DNA of 33,311 nt from contig JAJYWG010000054.1 in the NCBI GenBank assembly GCA_021791615.1, positions 1-33,311 of the forward strand. Direction: 5' to 3'. Positions 14,852 through 21,858 of this stretch are shown here, in pieces. This DNA is from Actinomycetes bacterium. Its GTDB lineage: Bacteria > Actinomycetota > Acidimicrobiia > Acidimicrobiales > RAAP-2. The position numbers were made by a program, and so were the translations under genes. A model generated the notes under the pieces. The model ran no database searches and was not told where the DNA came from. It worked only from the letters and a program-made list of their open reading frames with translations. Every line of letters starts with the position of its first letter. The first letter of the stretch is position 1.

Positions 14852-15319
14852 ATGCTGGCAAAAGGGGACACCGCCCCCGACTTCGAGCTGTCCGACGAGA
14901 ACGGTGTGACGAAGCGGCTGAGTACCCTGCTCGGATCTGGTCCGGTGGTGCTCTTCTTCTACCCGGGGGCGATGACCTACGGCTGCACCAAGGAGAGCTG
15001 CCATTTCAGGGACCTTGCTGCCGAGTTCGGAGCGGCTGGTGCCCAGCGGGTGGGGATCAGCGCTGACCGAGTGGACAAGCAGAAGCAGTTCTCGGAGAAG
15101 TACTCCTTCGACTTTCCGCTGCTGGCTGACCCCGACTACGCCGTCGCCAACCAATTCGGCGTGCGCCGCGCCCTGAAGGCACTGGGCAACCGCCGGGTCA
15201 CGTTCGTGATCGGCACCGACCGCACGGTGCTGGGTGTCATTGTGTCGGAGGTGTCGATGCGAGCTCATGCAGATCGCGCTCTGGAGATCCTTGGCGCGGC
15301 GAACGCGTCGGCGCCCTGA
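14852..15319 (+). CDS. Peroxiredoxin, BCP/PrxQ-like
   Basis: Thioredoxin-fold thiol peroxidase that reduces hydrogen peroxide and organic peroxides. It begins with GDTAPDFELSDENG and carries the active-site block FFYPGAMTYGCTKESCHFRD: Cys45 is the peroxidatic cysteine, and Cys50, five residues on, is the resolving cysteine of PrxQ enzymes, so an intramolecular disulfide is expected. The Thr before the cysteine (Thr42) and the later Arg (in GNRRVTFVIG) are present. The length of 155 is typical. The ATG at 14852 starts exactly at the fold and has a -10 hexamer 6 nt upstream. Just downstream, overlapping the stop, is what looks like the decayed start of a short-chain dehydrogenase gene. Confidence 0.94.
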   Translation: MLAKGDTAPDFELSDENGVTKRLSTLLGSGPVVLFFYPGAMTYGCTKESCHFRDLAAEFGAAGAQRVGISADRVDKQKQFSEKYSFDFPLLADPDYAVANQFGVRRALKALGNRRVTFVIGTDRTVLGVIVSEVSMRAHADRALEILGAANASAP

Positions 15320-15450
15320 GCACCATCGTCGTCACGGGGTCGGCGTCGGGAATCGGCGCCGCCTGTGCCGCCAGACCAGGTGCGTGCTGGTCGACGGATG
15401 AGGCCCTGTCGACGGCTGGGAGGTGCCTGCCAGTCGACGGTCTAGGATGA
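15316..15450 (+). pseudogene. Remnant of a short-chain dehydrogenase/reductase gene (N-terminus only)
   Basis: In this frame codons 2-15 translate STIVVTGSASGIGA, the first strand and NAD(P)-binding TGxxxGIG motif of SDR proteins. The rest (about 30 codons) is unrelated to SDRs and ends at TGA 15448-15450. The first codon is CTG overlapping the peroxiredoxin stop (CCCTGAGC); a single base change to ATGAGC would give a normal start with an ATGA overlap. I infer that an SDR gene once followed the peroxiredoxin in the operon, then lost its start and most of its body. A chance match to the motif is possible but unlikely at this place. Confidence 0.5.
15443..15448 (+). promoter_or_regulatory. Candidate -10 element of the lipoprotein gene
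   Basis: TAGGAT, followed by a short leader with a Shine-Dalgarno GAGGAGGGG and the ATG at 15471. This is the leadered counterpart of the leaderless promoters in the window. Confidence 0.35.
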
Positions 15451-15470
15451 GCGCCGAGGAGGGGTCTCGG

Positions 15471-16247
15471 ATGAAGGTGGACCAGATGGGAATGCATCGG
15501 ACGCGATCGGGGCCGAAGCGGCCGGCATTGCTGGTGGCCGCCGTGGTGGGTGCCGGTGCCTTGGCTTTGGCCGGGTGTTCATCGTCGTCGACGACCTCTG
15601 CGGTGCCCCGGCCATCCAAGACGACGAAGGGCTCCACGGCCGCACCATCGAGCCGGCAGACGACGCCTTCCAAGTCCACCACGACGGCTCCGACGCCGAC
15701 CACCTCCCCCCGGGCATCCAACCCGGCGCTGGCCGGCGACCTGCTCACCGTGTCGGAGCTCCCGGCGGGGTGGACCAGCACCGGAACCCATACCGAGAAT
15801 TCGTCGAGCACCAACCTGCCGTCCACAGCCCCGAGCTGTCTCAAGACGGTCGAGGGCATCCAGTCCAAGTACGTCTCTCTCGTCGCGACGTTCAAGGACT
15901 CGTCCTCCGGCCTCGAGCTCGAGGAGTCCTTGCTCCAGGCCGGGTCCGCCTCGTCGGCCGCCAGTGCCTACAAGCAATTCACGACCGCGCTCTCCGCCTG
16001 CGGTTCCAGTTCGACCCCGTCCAACGATGTGATCTCGGTCTCGCCGCTATCGGTCCCCACCGTCTCCCAGCCGAGCACCGCCTTCCACGTTGCGATCACC
16101 GCCAAGGACGGCGGGGCGATCTCTGACGCCGTCCTGGGCCCCAGAGGGTCACTCCTGTGGGTGGTGGCGTTGTCGGGCAGCTCTCAGCTCAGCATCACAA
16201 CGCTGTCGACCATCACGAACGCCGCGCTGGCCAAGATCCCTTCCTGA
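15471..16247 (+). CDS. Secreted lipoprotein of unknown function
   Basis: The signal peptide (basic MHRTRSGPKRP, then LLVAAVVGAGALALAGC) ends in a lipobox LALAGC, so the mature protein starts with a lipid-modified Cys near residue 36 and is anchored outside the membrane. A Ser/Thr/Pro-rich spacer of about 45 residues follows, then a soluble domain of about 165 residues with DLLTVSELPAGWTSTG, two cysteines (SCLKTV and SACGSS), and ALAKIPS at the end. The LxxxELPAGW start is common in small actinobacterial lipoproteins of the LpqN/sensor-like kind, but I do not recognise a defined family. The ATG at 15471 has GAGGAGGGG ending 6 nt before it; ATG 15447 is a weaker choice. Confidence 0.82.
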   Translation: MKVDQMGMHRTRSGPKRPALLVAAVVGAGALALAGCSSSSTTSAVPRPSKTTKGSTAAPSSRQTTPSKSTTTAPTPTTSPRASNPALAGDLLTVSELPAGWTSTGTHTENSSSTNLPSTAPSCLKTVEGIQSKYVSLVATFKDSSSGLELEESLLQAGSASSAASAYKQFTTALSACGSSSTPSNDVISVSPLSVPTVSQPSTAFHVAITAKDGGAISDAVLGPRGSLLWVVALSGSSQLSITTLSTITNAALAKIPS

Positions 16248-16250
16248 GCT

Positions 16251-16310
16251 CCGGCCGACCGAACCCCGGCCGACCGAACCCCGGCCGACCGAACCCCGGC
16301 CGACCGATAC
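16251..16310. repeat. 15-bp tandem repeat between the lipoprotein gene and dnaB
   Basis: Four contiguous copies of CCGGCCGACCGAACC (the last ends GATAC). The array begins 3 bp after the lipoprotein stop codon and ends 64 bp before the dnaB stop, so it lies between two converging genes. It could slow or pause transcription, but no T-tract terminator is visible. Confidence 0.95.
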
Positions 16311-16374
16311 CGGAATCGCGGAGCTACCGTTCCCCAGGAGCTCCCTGTCCCCGCCGCCGTAGGTCAGTGCGCGC

Positions 16375-17760
16375 TCAGATCGACGCGCGCATGTTGTCGA
16401 AGCGGGCGTACTGGTTCAAGAAGACGAGGTGGGCCGACCCGGTCGGCCCGTTGCGGTGCTTGGCCACGATGATCTCGGCGATCCCCCGGCGGTCGATCGG
16501 CGTGTCGGGGTCGTACTGCTCTTCTCGGTAGATGAACATGACCACGTCCGCATCCTGCTCGAGCGACCCTGACTCACGGAGGTCCGAGAGCATGGGGCGC
16601 TTGTCCTGGCGGGACTCGAGCCCGCGGGAAAGCTGCGACAGGGCTACCACCGGGCAGCCCAGCTCACGTGCGAGGATCTTGAGCCCGCGGCTGATCTCGG
16701 CCACCTCGACCTGGCGGTTCTCGGCCCGGGCGCGTCCGGACATGAGCTGGAGGTAGTCCACCACGACCAAGCCCAAGTCGCCTTCGCTCTTGCGAAGGCG
16801 GCGGGCCCGGGCGCGAATGTCCATGACCGTGAGGTTCGGGTTGTCGTCGATGAAGATGGTGGACTCGCTCAAGCGGCTCACGGCGGTGCTGATCTTCGCC
16901 CAGTCCGAATCGAGCAGGTGGCCGGTACGCATGCGCTGGGCGTCGACCCGGGCTTCGGAGGACAGCATGCGCTGGGTCAGCTCCAGGTGCCCCATCTCGA
17001 GCGAGAACAGCAGCGCCGGACGTTGCAGGACGATGCCTACATGCGCCACCATGCCCAAGGCGAAGCTGGTCTTCCCCATCGCCGGCCGGGCACCGACGAT
17101 GGTGAGGCTCGACGGCTGGAGGCCGGCCAGGATGTCGTCCACGTCGGCGTAGCCCGTGGCGATACCGGTGATCCGGCTGCCGTGCTGCCGCAGCTCCTCG
17201 ATCCGGTCCAGACTGGGCCCGAGCAAGTTCCGAAGGGCCTCGATGGACTCGGTGGTCCGGCGCTGGGAGAGGTCGAACACTTTTCGCTCGGCCTCGTCGA
17301 CCGCGGCCGTGACGTCCTCTGGCACCGAGTAGCCGATCTCGGAGATCTCGGCACCCACTCCGACCAGCCGGCGAAGCAGCGCGTGCTCCTCGACGATCCT
17401 GGCGTAGTGGGCCGCGTTGGCCACCGACGGGGTGTTGGCCTGGAGCGAGACGAGCTGTGCGGGGTCCCCGATGGCCTCGAAGAGTGTCGCTCGGCGCAGC
17501 TCGTCGGCCACCGTCACCGCATCGATCGGCTCTCCTCGTTCGAACAACGAGACGATGGCGCCGAAGATGTGACCGTGGGCCGGCTTGTAGAAGTCGGTGG
17601 CCGAGCAGATCTCGATGGCGGCCGCCGTGGCATCGGCCGACAAGAGCATCGAGCCGAGGAGGGACTCCTCGGCTTCGAGGTTGCTCGGCGGCACCCGGGG
17701 TGCCGAGTCCCGGGCAGGGCGGAGCAGGCGCGGGGGAGGGTCGTCGAATGCTTGGACCAT
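16375..17760 (-). CDS. dnaB: Replicative DNA helicase DnaB
   Basis: Hexameric helicase that unwinds the fork with ATP. Residues 20-125 form the N-terminal primase-contact domain (PPSNLEAEESLLGSMLL at its start) and about 180-461 the RecA-like motor: Walker A GARPAMGKTS (223-232), SLEMGHLELTQRM, Walker B LVVVDYLQLM (about 331-340), the VALSQLSRGLESRQDKRP loop and DLRESGSLEQDADVVMF. There is no intein. The ATG at 17760 gives 461 residues; an extra 16 codons upstream are unlikely. It is the last gene after rplI on the same strand, separated by 272 bp that hold two DnaA-box-like sequences, so it may have its own promoter. Confidence 0.97.
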   Translation of the reverse strand: MVQAFDDPPPRLLRPARDSAPRVPPSNLEAEESLLGSMLLSADATAAAIEICSATDFYKPAHGHIFGAIVSLFERGEPIDAVTVADELRRATLFEAIGDPAQLVSLQANTPSVANAAHYARIVEEHALLRRLVGVGAEISEIGYSVPEDVTAAVDEAERKVFDLSQRRTTESIEALRNLLGPSLDRIEELRQHGSRITGIATGYADVDDILAGLQPSSLTIVGARPAMGKTSFALGMVAHVGIVLQRPALLFSLEMGHLELTQRMLSSEARVDAQRMRTGHLLDSDWAKISTAVSRLSESTIFIDDNPNLTVMDIRARARRLRKSEGDLGLVVVDYLQLMSGRARAENRQVEVAEISRGLKILARELGCPVVALSQLSRGLESRQDKRPMLSDLRESGSLEQDADVVMFIYREEQYDPDTPIDRRGIAEIIVAKHRNGPTGSAHLVFLNQYARFDNMRASI

Positions 17761-18032
17761 GGCCTCGCTACCTTGCCGGAAGCCGCTTGGGGATCGGTAG
17801 AGGAGCAAGTTGGGGATTTCCGGTCAACCGGGTCTCTCTCGCGGGGGACAAACGGTGGACAACACGGGAGAAAGGGTGGACAACACGGCCACTGCTGGGG
17901 ATTGGGAGGATCAAGCGATCGGTCATCCCGTCATGGTGACCGATGGCTGTGACTACTCGACTGTCCTGATCGTCGACGGCTGCTGAACCCGACGGGGGAC
18001 CCATGCACAGGCGCCCCCCGACAGGATGCGGA
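17761..18032. other. Intergenic region between rplI and dnaB
   Basis: 272 bp with no convincing gene. It holds the DnaA-box-like pair (17854-17883). No clear terminator after rplI and no sure promoter for dnaB could be seen. Confidence 0.5.
17854..17883 (-). promoter_or_regulatory. Two DnaA-box-like sequences upstream of dnaB
   Basis: On the minus strand TTGTCCACC occurs twice (17875-17883 and 17854-17862), each embedded in a 14-bp direct repeat, spaced 21 bp, two helical turns, in the same orientation. Each matches the actinobacterial box TTGTCCACA at 8 of 9 positions. A weaker TTTGTCCCC lies just beyond the second. They could let DnaA regulate dnaB or mark an origin-proximal site. Confidence 0.5.
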
Positions 18033-18479
18033 TCAGACGCCGACGACCTCGAGGACCACAACGGTGGTCACGTCGGCGAAGAGCTTCACTGGGACCTCGA
18101 AAGTGCCCACGGCCTTGATCGGCTCCGGCAACTCGACGTGGTGACGGTTGATCGCGATGCCCTTCTGGGTCAGTACTGCCTCCACGACATCGGCGGCGCT
18201 CACGGAACCGAAAAGACGCCCGGCCGCTCCGGCACGGGCTTCGACGCGCAGCACGGCTCCGGCCAGGGCTTGGGCTTGGCTCACTGCCGTCTCGCGGTCC
18301 CGTGCCTCACGCAGGTCACGGCTCCTGCGCATCGCCAATGCCTGTGCTTCGACGCCTCTGGTCGCGGCCATCGCCCGTCCCTGGGGGAAGAGGAAGTTCC
18401 GGGCGAACCCTCCGGCCACGTCCACGATGTCGCCCCTCCGCCCGAGGCCGTCCACGTCGCTGCGCAGCAGGACCCGCAT
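18033..18479 (-). CDS. rplI: 50S ribosomal protein L9
   Basis: L9 binds 23S rRNA domain V near the L1 stalk and helps keep the reading frame. The 148-residue protein has the N-domain signature LLRSDVDGLGRRGDIVDVAGGFARNFLFPQG (parts: GLGRRGDIVDV and GFARNFLFPQG), a connecting helix (about 40-75, EAQALAMRRSRDLREARDR), and the C-domain with GRLFGSVSAADVVEAV and VELPEPIKAVGTFEVPVKL. The length is normal. It is translated from an ATG that overlaps the rpsR stop (TGATG), so it is coupled to S18 synthesis. Confidence 0.97.
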   Translation of the reverse strand: MRVLLRSDVDGLGRRGDIVDVAGGFARNFLFPQGRAMAATRGVEAQALAMRRSRDLREARDRETAVSQAQALAGAVLRVEARAGAAGRLFGSVSAADVVEAVLTQKGIAINRHHVELPEPIKAVGTFEVPVKLFADVTTVVVLEVVGV

Positions 18480-19081
18480 CAGGAGCCACCTCCGGGCAGC
18501 CGGCCGGCGTCAGTCTCGTTGCCGGCTGCGGTCGCTTCCGACGCGCCGCCGGCATCCCCGGATGCGCCGCTACCGCCTTGCGGAGCGGGCTCGACCGCGA
18601 TCTCCACCTCGAGCTCGGAGTCCACGTCGAGCTCGAGGTCCGAGCCGAGCGCGGCGCCCGCTTCGGCTGTCGCGCCCGCGCCCTCTCCGGAAGGCATGAA
18701 CGCATCGCGCTCCCTCCCGCCGGCACCCGGGCCGGTGGGACGGCCGGAGCGCTCGCCCCTCTCACCGCGGTCCTCGCGCCCGCCGCGCCCGCCGGGGCGC
18801 TCGGTCACCGTTCGCTGGGTGTAGGGGAGCAGGACGAGCTCGCGGGCGACTTTGATGGCCTGGGCGATCGCCCGCTGATGCTGGGCGCAGTTGCCGGTCA
18901 CCCGGCGTGAGCGGATCTTGCCCCGGTCGCTCATGTACTTGCGGAGGGTCGGGATGTCCTTGTAGTCGACCCACTCCACGCCCTCACGGCACATGGCGCA
19001 GGGCTTCTTCTTCACGCGCCGTCCCATGTCCTTCGGGGCGCGCCGGGGCGTCGTAGTGCCGCGGTAGTTGTTCCTTGCCAT
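18479..19081 (-). CDS. rpsR: 30S ribosomal protein S18 with a long C-terminal extension
   Basis: Residues 1-92 are a complete zinc-type S18: Cys28, Cys31, Cys65 and His68 (PCAMC and GNCAQHQ) as metal ligands, then [21 protein letters not shown] and the helix [18 protein letters not shown] that packs on S6. A 108-residue extension follows that S18 normally lacks. It is first Arg/Gly-rich ([20 protein letters not shown]), then acidic ([19 protein letters not shown], 147-165), then Gly/Ala/Ser-rich. It looks disordered. The reading frame is secure because the stop overlaps the rplI start and the start overlaps the ssb stop (TGATG both times). The extension should project from the S6-S18 side of the platform. 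Confidence 0.95.
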   Translation of the reverse strand: MARNNYRGTTTPRRAPKDMGRRVKKKPCAMCREGVEWVDYKDIPTLRKYMSDRGKIRSRRVTGNCAQHQRAIAQAIKVARELVLLPYTQRTVTERPGGRGGREDRGERGERSGRPTGPGAGGRERDAFMPSGEGAGATAEAGAALGSDLELDVDSELEVEIAVEPAPQGGSGASGDAGGASEATAAGNETDAGRLPGGGS

Positions 19082-19557
19082 CAGAAAGGCTCCTCGTCGT
19101 ACCCGTAGCCACCTGCACCCGCAGGCTCGTCGGTGCGCGCCGGCGCAGACCGGCCGGGGCCCGCACCCTCGCTGCGCGGACCGCCCGCCGGACCGCGGCG
19201 CTCGTTCTTCGTGATCTGGGCAGTCGCCCAGCGCAGCGACGGCCCGATCTCGTCGGCGACAACCTCGATTTTCGAGCGCCGGTCGCCGTCGGGCGTCTCC
19301 CAACTGCGTTGCTCCAATCGACCGCTCACCACGACGCGCGCGCCGCGGGTCAGGCTCTCGGTCACGTTCTCTGCCATCTCCCGCCAGCAGACCACGTCGA
19401 AGAAGCTGGTCTGCTCCTCCCACTCCTGGGTTTGGCGGTTCTGCCAGCGGCGGTTCACCGCCAATCCGAAGGAGGCCGTGGGCTGACCGGTGTTGGTGAA
19501 GCGCAGCTCGGGATCCCTCGTGATGTTGCCGATCAGGGTGACGCTGTTGTCCGGCAT
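19081..19557 (-). CDS. ssb: Single-stranded DNA-binding protein
   Basis: The OB fold occupies about residues 1-110 ([21 protein letters not shown], quoted as [17 protein letters not shown]; then [20 protein letters not shown] and [12 protein letters not shown]). A Gly/Pro/Arg-rich linker follows, and the acidic tail DEEPF recruits partner proteins. The tail varies from the common DDDIPF by having EEPF. Homotetramers protect single-stranded DNA at the fork. It sits between rpsF and rpsR as in most bacteria, and its TGA overlaps the rpsR ATG. Confidence 0.97.
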   Translation of the reverse strand: MPDNSVTLIGNITRDPELRFTNTGQPTASFGLAVNRRWQNRQTQEWEEQTSFFDVVCWREMAENVTESLTRGARVVVSGRLEQRSWETPDGDRRSKIEVVADEIGPSLRWATAQITKNERRGPAGGPRSEGAGPGRSAPARTDEPAGAGGYGYDEEPF

Positions 19558-19599
19558 GGTCGTTCCTCTCGTGCTCGTTCGTCGGGTCGGTCGTCCTGC

Positions 19600-20010
19600 T
19601 CAGTCCGGCGTACCCGGCGCGCTGCCCACGGCCTCGGCAGTGGGTGCCTTGGGCGCGGATCTGGCAGTGGATCTACCAGTGGATCTGGCAGCGGCGCGCC
19701 CGGTGGACGGTCGAGCGAGTGCTTCGTCGGGGATGCGGATCACCCGGTGGCGCAGGACCTCGTCGGCGAGCGAGAGAAGGCGGTCGACCTCGCTGACGGT
19801 CTGCGGCTCCCCGCCGAACTCGACCAGCACGTAGTAGCCCTCACGGCGGTGGCGGACCTCATAGGCGAAAGGCCGGCGGCCCCAGCGATCGACCGTCCCC
19901 GGCGCGCCGTCGTGTGCCTGGATGGACGCGAGAAGCCGGTCCACGACGGCCTGAATCGCCGGCGGCTCTGCACCGGTATCGAAGATCACCATGACTTCGT
20001 ACTGCCGCAT
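19600..20010 (-). CDS. rpsF: 30S ribosomal protein S6
   Basis: S6 binds S18 and 16S rRNA on the platform. The 136 residues start with [20 protein letters not shown], then [22 protein letters not shown] (quoted as [17 protein letters not shown]) and [15 protein letters not shown] non-conserved tail of about 35 residues has a 12-bp coding repeat (STGRSTARS). The ATG at 20010 has GGAGGTGA upstream. It is the first gene of rpsF-ssb-rpsR-rplI. A strong hairpin (20031-20065) lies just before the ribosome-binding site, close to where the transcript should begin. Confidence 0.96.
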   Translation of the reverse strand: MRQYEVMVIFDTGAEPPAIQAVVDRLLASIQAHDGAPGTVDRWGRRPFAYEVRHRREGYYVLVEFGGEPQTVSEVDRLLSLADEVLRHRVIRIPDEALARPSTGRAAARSTGRSTARSAPKAPTAEAVGSAPGTPD

Positions 20011-20030
20011 CGGCGGCTCACCTCCCTGTG

Positions 20031-20065
20031 GACCGGGCGGGGCGCCGCTCCGGGCCCCGGCGGTC
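20031..20065 (-). promoter_or_regulatory. Candidate 5' leader hairpin of the rpsF operon
   Basis: On the transcript, GACCG pairs with CGGTC and GGGGC with GCCCC, around a 10-nt GC-rich loop and a small internal loop of C and G bases. It ends 20 nt before the rpsF start. In many bacteria S6:S18 bind such a leader hairpin to limit their own synthesis. GC-rich DNA often forms hairpins by chance, so this is only suggestive. Confidence 0.35.
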
Positions 20066-20070
20066 GGGGC

Positions 20071-20076
20071 AGGGTA
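20071..20076 (-). promoter_or_regulatory. Candidate -10 element of the rpsF operon
   Basis: TACCCT on the minus strand, 17 bp after TCGGCA (20094-20099, 4 of 6 matches to the -35 consensus). Transcription would start at about 20064, right at the leader hairpin. Confidence 0.35.
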
Positions 20077-20177
20077 TCGATCTCGGGCCCGGCTGCCGAG
20101 GCAGTCCGAACCGAGGAGCAATGCTAGCCGAGCCGGGGAAGGGGCGAGACATCGACCCCGGCACCAGGTGGGCAGCG

Positions 20178-21068
20178 CTACGAGCCGGCGTCGACGCGTA
20201 CCGCTGCGCCCGGGAGCTCCGTGATCGCTCTGCCCAGCTCCTCGCTTCCGTGGTACGTCTCGGCGTCGGCGGGGAAGCGTCCGGTTCGCACGTCGGCGGC
20301 GAAGTCGGCAACTGCGCGCACCGCGGTGTCTCCCAGCTCGGCGTAGCGCCGGACGAACTTGGGCAAGGGGCGCGCACCGAGCCCGAGTAGGTCGTGGAAC
20401 ACGAGGACCTGCCCATCGCATGCCGGTCCGGCACCGATCCCGATGGTGGGCACGTCGACGGCCTCGGTCACGGCGGCGGCCACCACGTCGGGCACGCCTT
20501 CGAGCACGATGGCGAACACGCCGGCCGCGGCCAGCGCGGTTGCGGCGGCGAGCAGCTCCTTGGCGGCCTCGGCGTCGCGGGCCTGGACCCGGTAGCCGCC
20601 CATCGCCAGGACCGACTGCGGCGTGAGGCCCAGGTGCCCCATCACCGGGATCTCGGCCCCGAGGATCGCTTCGACGACCGCCACCCTGCGCTGCCCGCCT
20701 TCGAGCTTGACCGCCCCGGCTCCTGCTTGGATCAGAGCGGCGGCATTGCGCACTGCGCCATCGAGCGTGAGGTGGTAGCTCAGCCACGGCATGTCGGCGA
20801 CGATCAGGCTCGGGGGGCGGGCTCGCGCCACGGCCGAGGTGTGATGGAGCATGTCGTCCATCGTGACGTGGAGGGAGTCGTCGTAGCCCAGGACGTTGTT
20901 GCCGAGGGAATCCCCGACGAGCACGATGTCAGCGCCGCCGGCGCCCACGATGCGGGCACCGGGCTCGTCGTAGGCAGTCACCATCACGATCGGCTCGGCG
21001 CCTCGCCGGCGCTTGCGAGCCGCGATGGACGGGACGGTGATCGGGGGATCAGGGGTAGGGCTGCTCAT
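20178..21068 (-). CDS. panB: 3-methyl-2-oxobutanoate hydroxymethyltransferase
   Basis: First step of pantothenate synthesis: adds a hydroxymethyl group from methylene-tetrahydrofolate to 2-oxoisovalerate. The 296-residue TIM barrel has VMVTAYDEPGARI, VGDSLGNNVLGYDDSL with metal ligand Asp53, VADMPWLSY with Asp92, VKLEGG with Glu123, PVMGHLGLTPQSV, and IVLEGVP with the likely catalytic Glu189; IGIGAGPACDGQVLV is the substrate-site loop. The ATG at 21068 has a GGAGGG site. No other pan gene is adjacent. Its place between rpsF and the DUF5318 gene differs from the mycobacterial order, where a penicillin-binding protein gene is found. Confidence 0.96.
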   Translation of the reverse strand: MSSPTPDPPITVPSIAARKRRRGAEPIVMVTAYDEPGARIVGAGGADIVLVGDSLGNNVLGYDDSLHVTMDDMLHHTSAVARARPPSLIVADMPWLSYHLTLDGAVRNAAALIQAGAGAVKLEGGQRRVAVVEAILGAEIPVMGHLGLTPQSVLAMGGYRVQARDAEAAKELLAAATALAAAGVFAIVLEGVPDVVAAAVTEAVDVPTIGIGAGPACDGQVLVFHDLLGLGARPLPKFVRRYAELGDTAVRAVADFAADVRTGRFPADAETYHGSEELGRAITELPGAAVRVDAGS

Positions 21069-21238
21069 CGCGTGCCCTCCTTTGCGGTAGGAGTGGGGTG
21101 TGACCGTCGGCCCGCCTGGGCCTGTGGTGCCGCCGACGACCTCGTGCGGCCCAACCCTTCCATCCTGCCTGCCTGTGAGGGCCGGCGCCAGCGCGCCCTT
21201 GGCACCGGTGCTGCGCACGCGGGTGGAGGTGGCGGTGC

Positions 21239-21673
21239 TCAGCGAGGTGCAAGCCGCCGCGCCGAGGCCGGCGCGCCTCCGGCGGGGTACTTCCTCGTCA
21301 AGTGGTGCCACGCACACGCCGGGCACACCTCGACGTCGTAGCAGAGCACCGGTTGGGCTCTGCGCCGCAGCCGGTTGAGCTCGGTGATCGTCGCCGGGCA
21401 CTTGCCACCGGCCGGGAGCCCGGCGCCGAACACGTAGGTGACCTGGACCGTGCCGGGCTGCTCGCAGATCGGGCAGTCCTCGCCGAGGGGTTTGCCGATG
21501 TTGCGGGCCGCCCTCAGCAGCTCAGGGTGGGCGTCGCAGACGTCGACCGTGCCGACCTTGCCGCCGCGCACCGCCCGCACGACGGCGTTGCGAGCCAAGC
21601 GGTACTCCACCCTCCCACCGAGCTCGGCGGAGTCGACGCGCCCTGACTGTCCCGAGCCGGTCGTCGCGGTCAC
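21239..21673 (-). CDS. DUF5318 family protein (actinobacterial conserved)
   Basis: A 144-residue protein with the family core RNAVVRAVRGGKVGTVDVCDAHPELLRAARN (parts: RNAVVRAVRGGKV and DVCDAHPELLRAARN), DCPICEQPG, VTYVFGAGLPAGGKCP and VEVCPACAWHHL. The two CxxC pairs suggest a zinc knuckle. The function is unknown. I recall Rv0049 of M. tuberculosis as the counterpart, also close to rpsF and ino1. The GTG start at 21673 lies 7 nt after a TAGCCT hexamer and has no ribosome-binding site, so the transcript is probably leaderless. Confidence 0.88.
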   Translation of the reverse strand: MTATTGSGQSGRVDSAELGGRVEYRLARNAVVRAVRGGKVGTVDVCDAHPELLRAARNIGKPLGEDCPICEQPGTVQVTYVFGAGLPAGGKCPATITELNRLRRRAQPVLCYDVEVCPACAWHHLTRKYPAGGAPASARRLAPR

Positions 21674-21680
21674 GGATCCG

Positions 21681-21686
21681 AGGCTA
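21681..21686 (-). promoter_or_regulatory. Candidate leaderless -10 element of the DUF5318 gene
   Basis: TAGCCT on the minus strand ends 7 nt before the GTG at 21673. Confidence 0.45.
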
Positions 21687-21802
21687 GTGCCGGACGCTGC
21701 CTGTCGGGTGCTCCGTGCCGGACGCTGCCTGTCGGGTGGTCCGAGCGGGACGGTTCGCTCGGGTTGCGCAGGGACAGGTCCGCGCTTGGGTTGCGCAGAG
21801 AC
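21687..21802. repeat. 28-bp tandem repeat and a 15-bp spaced repeat upstream of padR
   Basis: A 28-bp unit containing GTGCCGGACGCTGCCTGTCG occurs twice in tandem (21687-21714 and 21715-21742), with one difference. Further right GGGTTGCGCAGGGAC (21761-21775) recurs as GGGTTGCGCAGAGAC (21788-21802). The array lies in the gap between the divergent DUF5318 and padR genes. Confidence 0.9.
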
Positions 21803-21831
21803 GAGTTGAGAGTGCCAGATGCTTGCGCCGC

Positions 21832-21848
21832 TATATCGAATCGATATA
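21832..21848. promoter_or_regulatory. PadR operator palindrome upstream of padR-ino1
   Basis: TATATCGAATCGATATA is a palindrome with perfect 8-bp arms around one A. It overlaps the candidate -10 TATACT (21845-21850), which ends 8 nt before the padR ATG, so bound protein would block the promoter. It is by far the strongest AT-rich palindrome in this GC-rich stretch. Autorepression by the PadR protein is inferred. Confidence 0.75.
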
Positions 21849-21850
21849 CT
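21845..21850 (+). promoter_or_regulatory. Candidate leaderless -10 element of padR-ino1
   Basis: TATACT followed by 8 nt and the ATG at 21859. It overlaps the right arm of the palindrome. Confidence 0.5.
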
Positions 21851-21858
21851 TGTGTTCG

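Noticed and set aside
18479..19423. Upstream extension of rpsR to 19423
   Set aside because: It would overlap most of ssb. The S18 sequence starts with [10 protein letters not shown] at 19081, where the ATG overlaps the ssb stop.
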